From Mucidula mucida (lineage: Eukaryota; Basidiomycota; Agaricomycetes; Agaricales; Physalacriaceae), in assembly GCA_015501055.1 (NCBI GenBank), contig JADNYV010000079.1:62001-126000 (forward strand): DNA of 64,000 bases, given 5' to 3'. Under the pieces are notes generated by a model. It was not told where the DNA came from. It searched no databases and saw only the letters and a program-made list of their open reading frames with translations. The position numbers were made by a program, and so were the translations under genes. Below, piece by piece: positions 22,144-34,115 of this stretch. Numbering within the stretch: the stretch's first letter is position 1; each line of letters opens with the position of its first letter.

Positions 22144-23714
22144 ATGACAACACCACCATTGTCGCTGCCGGCCCCAACACTGCGCCTAGTCTTTGCCGTC
22201 CTTGTCGCGTCGCGTCTCTTGCTCTCGTCGACCAGCATCAACGAGTATCTTATCCACGACCACCAGCTATCGTCCCCCCTCACCTCCTACCTCAATTGTA
22301 TGTCGATTTCGTGGTCGACGTGTCCAAACTGACCTGAGCAGTACAAGAGGGCATCTATCTCTTTCAAAATGGCATAAATCCGTATTCTGGCGGTGTATTC
22401 CGGCATGTTCGTCTTCTACACTGTGGGCTTCAATCCATGTCTCATTTAAACCTCAGTCGCCGCTCTACCTATCCTTCTTCACGACATTCCTCTCGCCTTC
22501 AAAGGCAACGGCTTCTGTCATCTGGACCTTATGTGACTCAGTAGGAGCTTTGTCTCTGGTTCGGATATGGAGGGCAAGACAGCGCGTCCAAAGCAGTCCA
22601 AGAGACAGTTTAATCGCTGTACTGTGCGTGTTCTTTTATGGTCCAATCATCTACTCATTCATACCTTTCTAGATATTTCTTGAATCCTTACTTGCTCTTA
22701 CCGAGTCTTGCCTATGCCACATCATCCATTGAGAATACCCTCATGCTACTGTCCATCATGTCGCTTGTGAAGGTAAGAAACCTACATTGCTCAATCAGGC
22801 GCGACTAATAGATGTATAGGGAAAGTATCTGCCTCACTCCTAGCGCTGGCCTTCTCCTACATCTTTCGTTGTCTTCGGTCATCCTCATAGTACCGATTAC
22901 CTTACTCTTACTCACGGATCCCGGTTCTCATCTCACTACTCCGAAACCCTTTGCGGGATCCTGGCGGAAAGCTCCCGTATTGCTTTTGGAACTGGCGATA
23001 TATTTCAGCATTCTTACCCTCGCTTCGACAATAGCATGCAATGGATTCAGTTGGGTGCCGCAAACGTGGGGCGCAACGTATGTCCGGCTTCAAGACTGTT
23101 ATCGGTCATTGATTTCCTGCTAGACTCACATTGCCTGATCTCACACCAAATCCTGGATTGTGGTGGTACTTTTTTACTGAGATGTTCGACCATTTCCGAC
23201 CGTTCTTTCTCATGGTCTTCTCAGTAAGAATCGCCCATGCTCGCAGCTTTGATCACTAACCCCAACCTCAAGGTACATTTGCTGATCTACATCGCACCAA
23301 TATGCATCAAATTCCAGTATGATGCTTTGTACGCACGTTCCTCCTTGTTGGTGTGTTGGGCATCTTCAAAGCATACCCAACAATGTCCGATCCAGGAATA
23401 TTCCTCTCGATGATATCTCTGTTTCCCGAGACTTATCCATGTGAGTTACTATTGTCTTCTACTGAACCATGCTCACCCTGGTCAGTTATGCGCCACCCGA
23501 TCGTGACATCGCTGTTACATCTTCACGCTGCGTTGCTTTACCTTTGTTCCATCAACTATGGTTAGTGCAGGGGACGGGAAACGCGAACTTTTTCTACGCG
23601 TCCACGTTGGTGTTTGCGTGTGCAAATGGTGCAACGTTGGTTGATTGTACATGGGCAGGTTTGCGAATTGCTATCGGAAAAGATGTGGGCGGGTACGCTG
23701 TTACGCAGGAGTAA
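22144..23714 (+). CDS. PIGU: GPI transamidase subunit PIG-U (yeast Gab1/Cdc91)
   Basis: PIG-U is a multi-span ER subunit of the GPI transamidase that attaches GPI anchors to proteins. The start at 22144 gives a hydrophobic first span ([17 protein letters not shown]). After an intron comes [20 protein letters not shown], the family signature. Later exons have [39 protein letters not shown] and [16 protein letters not shown]. The end has [20 protein letters not shown] and [19 protein letters not shown], the conserved C-terminus. Around 22820-22870 two good coding frames ([12 protein letters not shown], and [14 protein letters not shown]) meet without an obvious intron. An alternative acceptor at 22812 keeps one frame open, so I am unsure whether a frameshift exists. 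It shares its upstream region with TSR1. The neighbouring secreted protein at 11651 is a possible client, but this is only suggestive. Confidence 0.88.
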
Positions 23715-23861
23715 TGTTGTCGGCGCATGTCTTTGAGTGAAATCTACTCAATTGACGGTTCTGCTACAGACTTCTTCGGACATAGGCTGAAACTCAGCGA
23801 TCACGTGTTAGATATCTAAGACTTTGCACATACTGTCGCGACTGGCTTTCGGGGCTCGAGC

Positions 23862-23868
23862 TATATAT
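23862..23868 (+). promoter_or_regulatory. TATA box of the amidoligase-like gene
   Basis: TATATAT lies about 106 bp upstream of ATG 23968. Two earlier ATGs (23906 and 23931) open only short frames as read. They may be upstream ORFs, or 23906 may be a true start with an unrecognised intron. Confidence 0.4.
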
Positions 23869-23967
23869 GCAATCTCAAACGTTTGGCACTGTACGCAGTG
23901 AAGCTATGCACCGTTCATTTACACTCAGAGATGCCTTTGGCTTCTCTGTGACACCAAGGGTATACTG

Positions 23968-25172
23968 ATGTCAAGTTTTGCCAATCGCGGTAGCCTTCTG
24001 TCCTTTCCAGACGTGCAACCCTCCTCGCCCACCAACGAGGCATCGATGGACGGGTTTAGCGTACTCAAGGCGTCTTTGCCTATAAACATCGACTTCGCCG
24101 ATCGTCTCAACCACTGCCAGCCCTCTTTGCACCGTATAATGGACCACTTCTTGCCAATCATCTCTCTCGGCTTCGAGCTTGAATTCGCGTTAGTCGCTAC
24201 CCCCTCCAAAACTCGCGACCTCGTATTCAATGAAGAAAGGGACAGGCTACACACCCGTGGTCTGAGCCTCCTTCGACTGTGCATAGAGCATCGGTTGAAC
24301 GAATTCTGCGATGCTCCGCCGCCAGTCCACGTCATTCCCTTCGCACCCTTGTCGCCACCAATTCTGCTTAATGATCCCAACAAATTTTGGATATGTAAAC
24401 AGGAACACAATATTCAAGTCAGTGGCGCGGAGACCCACGGCAACGCTCTCATCCTTGGCATCGAAATTACATCCCCCGTGTATACTTCAAACAATCTCAT
24501 ATTTCCAGGCTGACCTCCGTGCGCGGGGTCGACCGATCAACGAGACCGGCGACTTTCAAGGAAACCGCTTATAGCGTGTTTGATTGTCTGGAAGGCGACG
24601 AAGAGGTTGAGATGATGGCGAGGGTAGACGCTCTGATCAAACCCGATCCCTCTACACCACTCGACTCCGATCTTCGTTTCTATCTCACCGCCCCCCATTC
24701 AGCCGGTGTACATGTTCACATTGGTAACGGAGAATCAGGTGCGGCGACACTTGCTGAAGACACCGTGAAGAACATTGCTTTCTTATTTTGGGCATACGAA
24801 GGTACGAAATGCCATGCTATGCATGTGGACCATGGACGACTTATGACCTGCTTAACAGCCGCCATCGATACTTTCCACATGACTCATCGTGGTGTGCTGG
24901 AATTCCATCCTGCGATTCGTTCTTTTGTCGATACAAAAGTCTTCCCATCGCGCAAGGATGTAGACTTTGTGACAAAATTACAGATAGTCTACGACTCTGA
25001 TGTCAAAGGTCTAGGCGAACGTCTTACGCGCGGCTCCGAAATGTGGAAAGTAAATCTTAACACCAATCACCACACCATCGAATTCCGTCAGCTTGCGTCG
25101 ACATTCACGGCCTCGTATGTTGAAGACTGGGCGCAGTTCGTGCTGCTCTGGTCCGCCAAGCATCTTGCATGA
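23968..25172 (+). CDS. Amidoligase-like protein, C-terminus replaced by an F-box remnant
   Basis: The protein resembles the putative amidoligase family (ATP-grasp-related, COOH-NH2 ligase fold), whose members are thought to make amide bonds. Motifs are LGFELEFALVA (family GxExE-type start), ILGIEITSPV, AGVHVHIGNGE (the HVHxG motif) and NHHTIEFRQLAST near the C-terminus. Intron 1 (GTATAC to TTTCCAG, 24481-24510) joins SPV to LTSVRGVD. Intron 2 (about 24802-24858) joins WAYE to AAIDTFHMTHRG. The last natural residues are about FVLLW; the final SAKHLA and stop at 25170-25172 are antisense F-box sequence starting at 25149. The usual short tail is thus lost. The start is uncertain. The substrate is unknown. 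Whether the shortened protein works cannot be told. Confidence 0.75.
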
Positions 25173-25907
25173 CGAAGAATGATATTCTCGAGGTTGTCTT
25201 GAACGAGAAACCTCTCAATGAGATTGTTGGTCATGAAGTGTGCCGTGCAATTCAGGAATCCAAGGGCGAGCACAGCAAAGGCGGCGTGTGGTAGATCATG
25301 CTTAACTTGCCAATACTTTTTATTTATACACATCTTGTTCAACCATTGCTGTTCCACATAGGCATTGAAAGTCCATTCTTAGCACCAACATCAATCTGAA
25401 GATAGCCCATCTTGGTAGAAAGGATGACTAAACTACTCGATCGTCATGGAAGACATGCCTTTCTACACAACTTTTTGTAATTGTTTGCAGAAATAGATGT
25501 ATGACAGAGACGTACTAGCATGGTTCGCAGTTTCCAACTATCAACTTTTGTAAATGACTTGCACTTGATTGAAGAGTTATACACATGAAGAGAAATCCCG
25601 CAATTTGAACAAACTCGTGGCAAGTCCATCAGGTCTTGTGGATGATCAACTCCAAGAATAATAAGCTAAGAAAACAGTTTATGTGACTGTGCAGCTGAGT
25701 TTACAAATGCCTCAACATCATTGAGTGGATATAAATTATAGGAACAATAACCCAGCACCAGTATCTCCAATGATGCAGGTAGGAATGGCAAGAGAGCTGA
25801 AGGAATTATGTCACCGGTGAAAAATATTTCACGCAAACCAGACCACAAAGCCAGTATACATATTAAAAACAACGTATTAGAAGGGACATTGTTGGTATAG
25901 ACATGCA
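25149..25907 (-). pseudogene. Inverted second copy of the F-box-like remnant
   Basis: On the minus strand this matches 730-2113 at the left edge, without the MITE there. A long shared coding stretch is near identical: KMCINKKYW, then KHDLPH and FAVLAL, then LNCTAHF. It begins inside the amidoligase gene at the tggtc shared at 25149 and ends at the hAT element H1 at 25908, so both ends are truncated. It also retains about 50 bp near 25860 missing from the left copy. No complete reading frame remains. Confidence 0.75.
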
Positions 25908-28900
25908 TAGTAAATAGCACGGTATGGACGGTATGCGACGGTATGACGGGTCGGGTAAGTCACGGGACGGGTACGGTCTCCGGTCCGACATACCGTCGGT
26001 ATACCGCCACACCGCCACATACCGTTGCCTCAGAGGTGTCTCCTTAGTGTCACACCATGATCGAAAGGCTTAAAACTATATAGTATTATCTAAAAAATCA
26101 AATTCTACCTGACAAAACGACGAGAAGCCTAACAACCGAGTCATTTTACTACTACCATGTCCGACGACGAGTACGAAGAGCAGCAGCCCCTGCCACCTCG
26201 TAAGCGAAATGCTAGCTCTTGTGTCCTCGAAGCAGAAGAGCACGAGGCCGCTCGTCGCAATGCATCCAATGCTGCTGGGGCCAAGAAAGCGAGAACATCG
26301 ACTAATTCTACCACCCGCGACAATGCGCCACAAGCGGGCTCTTCCCGCTCCACCGGTGCTTCCACCAGCGAGGTTGACGCTGGCCGTGGTATGCAGGGAA
26401 CCCTGCTTAAGCACGGGCACAAAATTAGAGGTATGTTTGAGTCATTGGTCAAATAGGAGACTTACCAGAAAATATAGGTAATCGTCGTCGTCGTTCACCC
26501 TCCCGCTCGCGCTCCGACCACAACGGCGCCTCTGTCATCGACGTCAATGCCACAGACAGCGAGAAGAGCACCGGCGAGGATGCAGACGGTGATGTTGCTA
26601 TGGGTGACGCCACCAAGAAGTCCAAGGCCAGGAAGCAGAAGAACAAGAGCAAGGGCAAGAGGAAAGCCTCGGCCAAGGCTACGACCGAAGAGGAGTCCAA
26701 CATGGAGTCCGAGGTTGAGACTGGTGACCCATTCCCGAACGAGGTCACCGACGCTGATAAGGATGCACTCGGTAAGCAATGATATAATGACGAGGCAAAT
26801 AAAACTTACCTAGTAATGCAGAGCATGCGAAGAAGAAGTGGACCTCCTCGGTCTACACCTTCTTCCAGGAGCCCACCGTCGAGATCGTCAATGGCCGCAA
26901 GGCCCACATCTTCCGTTGCGGTGCTCGCGGCTGCAAACACCAGGTCAATCGCTATCAAGACGATTGTGTCAACACCAAGGACCGTAACTCACCAAGCAAT
27001 CTCCGGAGCCATGCCGTGACGTGCTGGGGAAAGGACACCGTCGTCGCAGCTGACAAGACGACGGCAGAGGGTGCTCGCAAGGCCCTCAAGAAGCACGAGA
27101 AGCATCCCGATGGCGATATCAAGAGCTTCTTCCAACGCCAGACGCAGCGTACTCAGTACTGGTCAACCGACCTATTCCGACCGTCATCATACACCTGCTC
27201 AAGCTCGGTTAGTTCTTCTTACAATCCAGAGAGACATCGTACTTACCCGTCAACGCAGTGCGCAAACGGCTCATGGGTTGCCGAAGATGGACGTCCCTTC
27301 TCCATCGTCAGCGATGAAGGCTACCACAGCCTCCAGAAGACAGGCCGCCCGGATTATTACATCCCACATCCGACGACTGTCTCACGCGACGTTAAACAGA
27401 TCTACACCATTACTCGCGGCGGCGCAATTAATAAAACGCTACAGGTATGTTAATTCTACGCACAAAAAATAAGAAATGGCACTTACCAAATGGTAGGAGT
27501 ACGAGGGCGACTTGAGCTTCTCGTACGATACCTGGACGTCTCCAATCACATCCCGTACGGCGCGCTTTGTGTCGACAGGCTTGCCGAGGATGGTACTATT
27601 GAAAGTTTCTTGTTAGATTTTATTGACCTGCCGAAGGTAGTTTAACGTACCTCTGTGAATAAAAGTTCGAGCATTTACATTCTCCTAGAGGCACACGGGC
27701 CTCAACATGGCGTTGCAAATCGCGCGCATTATAAATGAGTTTGGTCTGGGACATAAGGTTAGTTGGCTCATTCATCTAACAAGTATTTGAGACTTACTTA
27801 GTTTCCAGTTCCTGTCCTTGACGATGGACAATGCCAGCAACAACGACACGTTGACCGCCGAGCTCGAAAAACTCATCCCGTCGTTCCGCGGAGACAAGCA
27901 GCGAACAAGATGTTTCGCGCATACCATCAATCTCGTTGCGCGCGCATTCCTGCGTCTGTTCGATCCTCCCAAAAGAAGAAGAAGACCAAGAAAACTGGTG
28001 CCGATGAAACCGTCAACGACGACGGAGAAGATGATGACGACGGCAGGACGACTTGGACCGGGCGGCACGCGAGCTCGACAAGTTGATGAAGGAATTGGAG
28101 GAAGAGGATGGTGAGGAGAAGGACGACGACGACGGTCTCGTTGACATGGTGGCGGAGCTCTCAGAAGCGGAACGTGCCAGTCTCAAAGAAGAGATCAAGC
28201 CAGTCCGCAAGGCATTGATCAAGGTACGTTCCAGGTCTTTGGTTTAATTCAGTTCGTTCGGGAATTCCCACGCTATCTCCGTGGACTTCTTGGGCGCTTA
28301 CCTTACCTTCGCGTCTCTCTTTGACCTCTTGCCACGAACAATTCTGTTGCTCCAGTCGCGACTTTGTGTCGCGCTGCGGCCGCCGTTAGTACAACTCTGC
28401 GTCGTGCTATCCGGACAGTGCTCGCCACTGCACAGTGGCAGCCGACATTGTGCTCACCGGGATTCTTGTACGTGTTTCTGTCAATCCGTTATGTTAGTGA
28501 CTGACAGCTGTGTGATTTGCAGCCTTTACAGTGTCCCGGCTGATGTTGACGAACCTTTTCTTGCGTTTCATGTTCATGTGTTCTCTACTGCACTTTTAAC
28601 AGGTCCGAACGCTGTCCTACAAGATCATCAACTCGACAACAATTCTCTTGCCAGCGTGGAAGGAATTCCTGAAATCTCGTGGACGCAATGTCCTTATTAT
28701 TCCCCGGGATGTTCGTACGCGATGGAACTCGACGTTGACATGCTGTTGTTCGTCCTGAAGTATCGGACAGAGGTTACTGATTTTACTGCTGTGGCTGCCA
28801 ATGGACTACGCAAATTTGAACTCGACGACGATGAGTGGGAAACGCTCGACTCTATCTGCGAAATTCTGAAGGTGCGTTTATTGATAAGTTTCTCTCAGTC

Positions 28901-30096
28901 GCGATGATGTCTGACAACGGCCAGGTCTGCAAGCAAGGCACCCTGCTCTTCTCGAAGGAGGCTGCATTACTCTTGCAGGTCATTCCAGCGATGGATATTA
29001 TCGAGGATGTCTTTACAACAATGACGATTGAAAAGCCCGACCCAAACGACGCGAAGCGCACCATTACCAAGACTTTGTCGCCGGCGCTCAAAGCTAGTAT
29101 GGCTCTCGGACACGCAACTCTGAACAAGTATTATCGTCTGACGGACGACTCAGAGGTGTACTGCATTGCCATGGGTACGTTTTCGTTATTTTATTGACCA
29201 TTTCTGACCTACGTTGCAGTTCTTCACCCGGAGTATAAACTCAAGTACTTCAAGGATCAGCATTGGGACCAGAGCTGGATCGACAACACGTGCAAGGTTG
29301 TTCGTCAGCGTTACGATGACCGGTATGCTGGTCGTACGGACCTCCTCTCAGATGCAGACTGGCAAGCCGAAGAGGCGAAAGATAAAGCGGTAAGTCATCT
29401 TTGATGAGATGTTCTAGAGCTGATTGTGCTTCAGGAAGCACCGCGAGGAATGTTTAATCTCCATCGTCGACCAGATCCTGGTTCAGACGATGAGGACGAC
29501 GAGTTGGAGCGGTACCTCAACGCGAAGCCCGTTGCCGTCAACAACCCCATCAAGTGGTGGATCAAACACCGTCAAGAATACCCTCGTCTTGCGCGCATGG
29601 CGCTTGACTATCATATGATCCCAGGTACAAACGTCTCTCGTCATTACTTGTTCCGTTCTCACACCTCGACAGCTACATCTGTGAATGTTGAGCGGGCTTT
29701 CAGTCGTGCGCGCCGATTGATTGGTTGGGAGCGCAACCGCTTAAGTGCGCAGAGCATTCAAGCTCTGATGTGCTTGGGATCATGGAGCAAGTTGGGTTAT
29801 GTCACCAACGACGTCCTAGCTGAGGTGACGAAGGACGGTGCAGTGCAGGTACCAAAGGAGGATATGGATAAGGTGGAGATTAACTTCCCAGAGGGTTATG
29901 ATAGTATTCATTGAATGTACTGTACATTAGACTATCCGACATATGTATACTTACCCGTCTGAGTGAGTTTGAGCTCGGACCACCAACGGGTTGCGGTATA
30001 CTCATACCGTATACCGTGCACTGGCGGTACGGTATCCAACGGGACGGGTACGGTATGCCGAGGTGGTACCCGCGGTACTACCCGGGCTGTTTACTA
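25908..30096 (+). mobile_element. hAT element H1, 4189 bp
   Basis: The termini are TAGTAAATAGC and, inverted, TAGTAAACAGC. About 100 bp inside each end is packed with cggtat/ataccg repeats, likely transposase-binding sites. The 8 bp flanks do not match: gacatgca on the left (F-box sequence) and ataaagca on the right (segment S). This copy therefore sits at a rearrangement junction rather than at a clean insertion. It is close in sequence to H2 and H3 but is the most diverged of the three. Confidence 0.88.
26157..29914 (+). pseudogene. hAT transposase of H1, several frame breaks
   Basis: Starting MSDDEYEEQQPLPPRKRN, it has a basic N-terminal region and a BED-like zinc finger (FRCGARGCKHQ to SHAVTCWGKD). 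The RNase-H-like catalytic core follows with the DTWTSPN aspartate region, SLTMDNASNN and RCFAHTINLVAR. The C-terminal hAT dimerisation domain has KWWIKHRQEYPRLARMALDY, SVNVERAFSRARRLIGWERN and SAQSIQALMCLGSWSKLGY. Several short introns split it. Relative to H2 and H3 there is a 7 bp insertion near 27154, and single-base losses near 27545, 28044 and 28736. It is not functional as read. Confidence 0.85.
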
Positions 30097-31195
30097 ATAA
30101 AGCACCGGGAATTTTTTCAATAATGATCTTGGAGGCCATTAGAGGAGGGTGTTTGGTGGAGTTGACTTCAAAAACAAAGGTGTACTAGGGACTAGGGTTG
30201 TGTACAATGAAGGATGAGATGCCTCGGTGGTTGGAAGATGAGGGCATCCAGTAGCGCATATCGTCTTTTATACGTAGGGGGGGTGAAGACCCGCGTAGAG
30301 AACAAAAGACATCATTCCCTTGTCCTAGCATTCCACCAATAAGAGCACGAAATGCAGCATGCTGTGCATGCTGCTGTAGAATGCTTCCTCCATTGAGTCG
30401 AAGGTGTCACGGTAGAGCTTCCTTGTGCAGCAAGTTGCGTCACACAAATAGTTCAGCGGCTCATCAATGGGTGTAGCGTGCATCGACGGGCGTCAATTCA
30501 GTAGGGCATCAATCCGCGTCCATCACACTATTAATTCGAAGCATATGTATCAGATGGCGCTAGTCGACTTACCGCGCGGCAATAGCGCAGATCTACTCAG
30601 GACACTCCTTTTGGTGGTAGGAGAAGAGCGCGCCACAGAAGTGGATCACTCGGCGCTAAATGGTTCACTGTTTACTTGAGTTCTTGACGTTCCCCGCTGT
30701 AGCGGCAAACATTGAAGCATCTCCTGCAGGAATTGACAACATACTAGTGTCATCGTAACAGTTCTCATGCAGGAATGATTTTTCGTGAAGCGCTGAGAAG
30801 AATGATTCGAACGACGTACGGGGATAAGTAGATATGGAAGTCGCCGGGAACATGTGGACGACGCCAGGAAAAGGGGAGTCACTGATCGGAATTGTCACAG
30901 CCCCTCGGGACCTGCCGGAGCGCCTTGCTCTTATACTGCTCGACATCCTGGATCTCTGTGTCAACGGACACCCCAGAGAGACATGCTCTACTCAGCTCGT
31001 CCAGTAAGCTCTTCTCGGTTGTCTACTCGCTCAATGAACTCATGGATAATGACAGGTGTCGACAGGTTTACGCCACTTTTCTCAAGTAAGCTCACATACA
31101 TGGTTTCAGTAAGCTTTCGAAATACTCCTATAGACGTCTCCTAAAACATTGTCAGACCACCTGAAGCCCTCTATAGAGCCAACAACACTATTCAC

Positions 31196-32218
31196 ATGTC
31201 ATTGGTGACAAGTGCTAGTAACCGGATGGTCGAAGCGAAGGTCCTCAGAGCATTCCACCCATTCACCAACTCTGCTTGCATTCTAATCCAACCACTCCAA
31301 TATGCTCCTGGTCTACCGGACAGGCTCATCTGTAAGCTCGCTGATCGCCGCATTGGAGAGCGAACCGTGCCCTGGAGCGTCGACGTCGAGAGACAGTTCC
31401 AAACATCTCTTCCGATGTACATCGAGCGCACTGGCGGACCTCCCGAAATCGACCAACATGGTGTGGCGCCTGAAGACCCGCGATGGTTCCACGACCTCGA
31501 TCAGTGGAGGTACGTAGACACTGCCCTCCACAAGGAGCAGAAGGCGTACGAAGCTCTCACCGACGCTCAGACGTTGGGTCTCGTGCCGAAATTCTTCGGT
31601 CGTGTACGCATCGCTATGTCGTCGGGCCGCTCTATCCATCCAGCTCTAGACGCCATCGACGGTCTGTTGATGGAATACATTCCCGGTCGCCTTATGTCGT
31701 CCATTAGTCCCGGAGCCGATATATCCATAGGCGAAGCAGAGGCTATTTCGCAGAAGATTCTTGATCTGGCGAGGCGCCTCCGTCGCTACGGTGTCTCGCA
31801 TAACGACCTCCATTCCAACAACGTCATCCTTCGCCATGGAACCAATGATCCGGTCATCATCGACTGGGGACGCGCAGGATTCCATGCCCTTGCTGGTAAA
31901 ACATTTGCAGCACGATGGATGCATTCCTCGATGAGACAGGACTTCTACTCAGACATACGCAAAATCTTGAAGCGCTCCGATGGGAACATCTGGCATCGCT
32001 TTAACACGCCTCCTTCGGATACGGCGCAAAGGCGCCTGGTGAAAGAGTGGGGATGGGGTTTCATCAACTCGTGGATCAGAGCTTTGCCGAAAGAGCAGTT
32101 GGAGATGTTATATTACGAGGATTCAACGGTCGACCCGGAACGTGGACTGAGATGGAGAGTCAGACCAGGTGTGAAAACAGCCAGCATTGTTGAGGATGAT
32201 CCTGTGCCATCATATTAG
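31196..32218 (+). CDS. Protein-kinase-like / aminoglycoside-phosphotransferase-fold protein, copy 1
   Basis: The 340-residue frame has the catalytic loop VSHNDLHSNNVILR about two thirds along, followed by VIIDWGRA. This is the HxDLHxxN and D(W/F)G pair of the kinase-like superfamily, closer to phosphotransferase and fungal orphan kinases than to classical Ser/Thr kinases. A lysine in LICKLADRR could be the ATP-binding residue. The 5' end may be longer: coding-like exons upstream (about 30850-31000, LPERLALILLDILDL, then CRQVYATFLK) join across plausible introns to PEALYRANNTIH just before the ATG. The substrate is unknown. An identical copy lies at 39868-40890. It has no stop or frameshift, so both copies could be expressed. 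Confidence 0.7.
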   Translation: MSLVTSASNRMVEAKVLRAFHPFTNSACILIQPLQYAPGLPDRLICKLADRRIGERTVPWSVDVERQFQTSLPMYIERTGGPPEIDQHGVAPEDPRWFHDLDQWRYVDTALHKEQKAYEALTDAQTLGLVPKFFGRVRIAMSSGRSIHPALDAIDGLLMEYIPGRLMSSISPGADISIGEAEAISQKILDLARRLRRYGVSHNDLHSNNVILRHGTNDPVIIDWGRAGFHALAGKTFAARWMHSSMRQDFYSDIRKILKRSDGNIWHRFNTPPSDTAQRRLVKEWGWGFINSWIRALPKEQLEMLYYEDSTVDPERGLRWRVRPGVKTASIVEDDPVPSY

Positions 32219-33843
32219 CCATCGTCTATATCTACCCTTTGAATATGTATATTGTTGTTGTTGTGATATCCTTAGTGTCTTTTGAAAACAGATGCCCCAA
32301 GAACAATGCACCATAAGTTTCATTTTGGGGGTGCAGTCATTTCGCGTGGTGAGGGTGATTTTGAAGACGTACAGGCCGGGACCGACTGTATTGTAGCCAG
32401 GCTATACAAAGTTGATATGAATGTTCCGAGTATGCCTACAGTTACTGTTCAACGAAATAGTATAACACCGGAGAACCACCATCCACTCAACAGCCTGCAC
32501 AACAAAGGATGCGCCTGGGGGAACTCATCATCATATTCCCCGAAATCGCCCGTCCCACAAGTCTCGTCCCCGACCTCGAGCTCCAGTCGCTCTGGTTCAT
32601 CCACTGCGCATACGCCACGACCGCCACGGCACCCGCCACCTCGTCCTTGTCGCTCTCCTCATCCATCATCAAGCGCAACTTTGCAGGCTCATCGCTCTTT
32701 ACATTTCACGCCGCGTCACACGCCTACGGGCTTCTTTACACGCGCGCGGGGGACAGACAGCTGCTTGCACATCTTCTTGGCAATGTCGTCTAGCGTGATG
32801 TATTCAGGCGAAGAAGGCAAAAACGAGGTTGATTGGTCTTTGGTGGTGAGATACCGCGCGGGGAGGGAAAAGAGCTTTTTGGAGTGCATGAGGTCGAGGC
32901 GCTCTTGTACGCCTAGAGTGGCTGGGACGTGGCTTGGGTAGAAGAAAGATGCGCAGTCCGCGGTGAGAGCTAGCGTGGGGGGTGTTTAGAGGGAGGGATG
33001 GTGATGGACGAAAAACGCACTTAGGACGTCATGAGGCCTGGGCTATGAGGGTGAGCTTAAGCTTCGTGTCGGGCTAGAAGAGTGTCGGCTCGATTTCGGC
33101 GAGCGGTGGATATCTGACCAGCGCACCTGTCCATCCCATTCCCCGCCACCAGCCGCCCCTCATCATTGACGCAATTTGCACCGGTCTCGTGCATGATCAG
33201 TTGGCGAGCGCTCTTGACTTACATAGGATAGGCGTTGAGCCGGGCATGAGCAATTGGATGCAGTCCATGGCGTCATCCACAGATCTGTTGATATGTTCCA
33301 AACGGACGGCGGGAGCGCGAAGAGGCGAAGATGAGGATGTGGTTATGAAGAGAAATCAAACCGTGGGAGCATCTGGGAAGCGGATAGATGCTCCAACACT
33401 TCCAGTGTGTGCGGACACGGCGACTGCGTGAGTGTGTGCTAACCTTTTCAGTGTGTATGTGTCGCCCACCAGTGTGACTGTGGTACGAATGGTAACTACC
33501 CACTAATCAATCATCGTGGCGTCAGGCCTCTTACAGCTGTTTCCAAAATTCTTGGACCGATCAAAAAGTGTCCCAAAAAATAAATCACCAAAATAAACCA
33601 ATTCCTGCAATTCCTCCAAGGACAGCGAGCAACAGGGCAACAGTCAGATATTTTTTCAGACATACTCAAGCATCCTCTCACCAAAGAGCAGCAGCATTTG
33701 TGCCGTGCTAAGGTAGCTGTTTGAGTTCTGCAGTGATTGGCTGCACTTAGAGGACCCTGATATCAAACAACATGTTTCCTTCGGAATCCTTCCTCTGCGC
33801 GGCCTCCACCCAGTGGTCAACTGTATTGGGAATGGAAGCATGA
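32219..33843 (-). other. Degraded minus-strand coding region, unidentified
   Basis: On the minus strand, protein-like stretches appear between about 33440 and 32490: SVDDAMDCIQLLMPGSTPIL, GWTGALVRYPPLAEIEPTLF, and from a good acceptor near 32974, LGVQERLDLMHSKKLFSLP and EYITLDDIAKKMCKQL. In-frame stops between them (near 33077 and 33028) suggest decay. I do not recognise the family. Plus-strand frames over the same area are low-complexity Ser/Pro/Arg shadows. Confidence 0.35.
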
Positions 33844-34115
33844 TGTTATGAACCGCCATATTTTCACATTTTCACATCCTATCATATCTTATCCGGGCTT
33901 GTCTTATCAACCAACAGACTGTTTCATCATCTGTTTTGTCACCAATCATACTCCTTTTCATTACCAAAGCCATACTCATGTTGGACGCACACCAAACACA
34001 TGGATGACATCATACATGCCAATACCTCATGGACTTCCTATTGTATACACACCACCGACACTTGTAGCACACATCGTTGTTTCAGTATTATTACTTACAT
34101 GCAGTTACCACTTGT
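33844..34115 (+). mobile_element. Left part of a chromovirus solo LTR (S1 copy)
   Basis: It starts TGTTATGAA, matching the LTR start of the complete chromovirus at 48225-54788 read on its coding strand. It runs to the ccacttgt target duplication of H5. The 5 bp before it is catga; the right LTR part ends at 60002 and is followed by catgg, a one-mismatch duplication. The other half therefore lies 25 kb away, beyond the nested elements. Confidence 0.8.

Noticed and set aside
32282..32941. 219-codon plus-strand frame in segment S
   Set aside because: Low-complexity Ser/Pro/Arg sequence antisense to more protein-like minus-strand exons; no family signal. In the second copy its start is altered by an indel.
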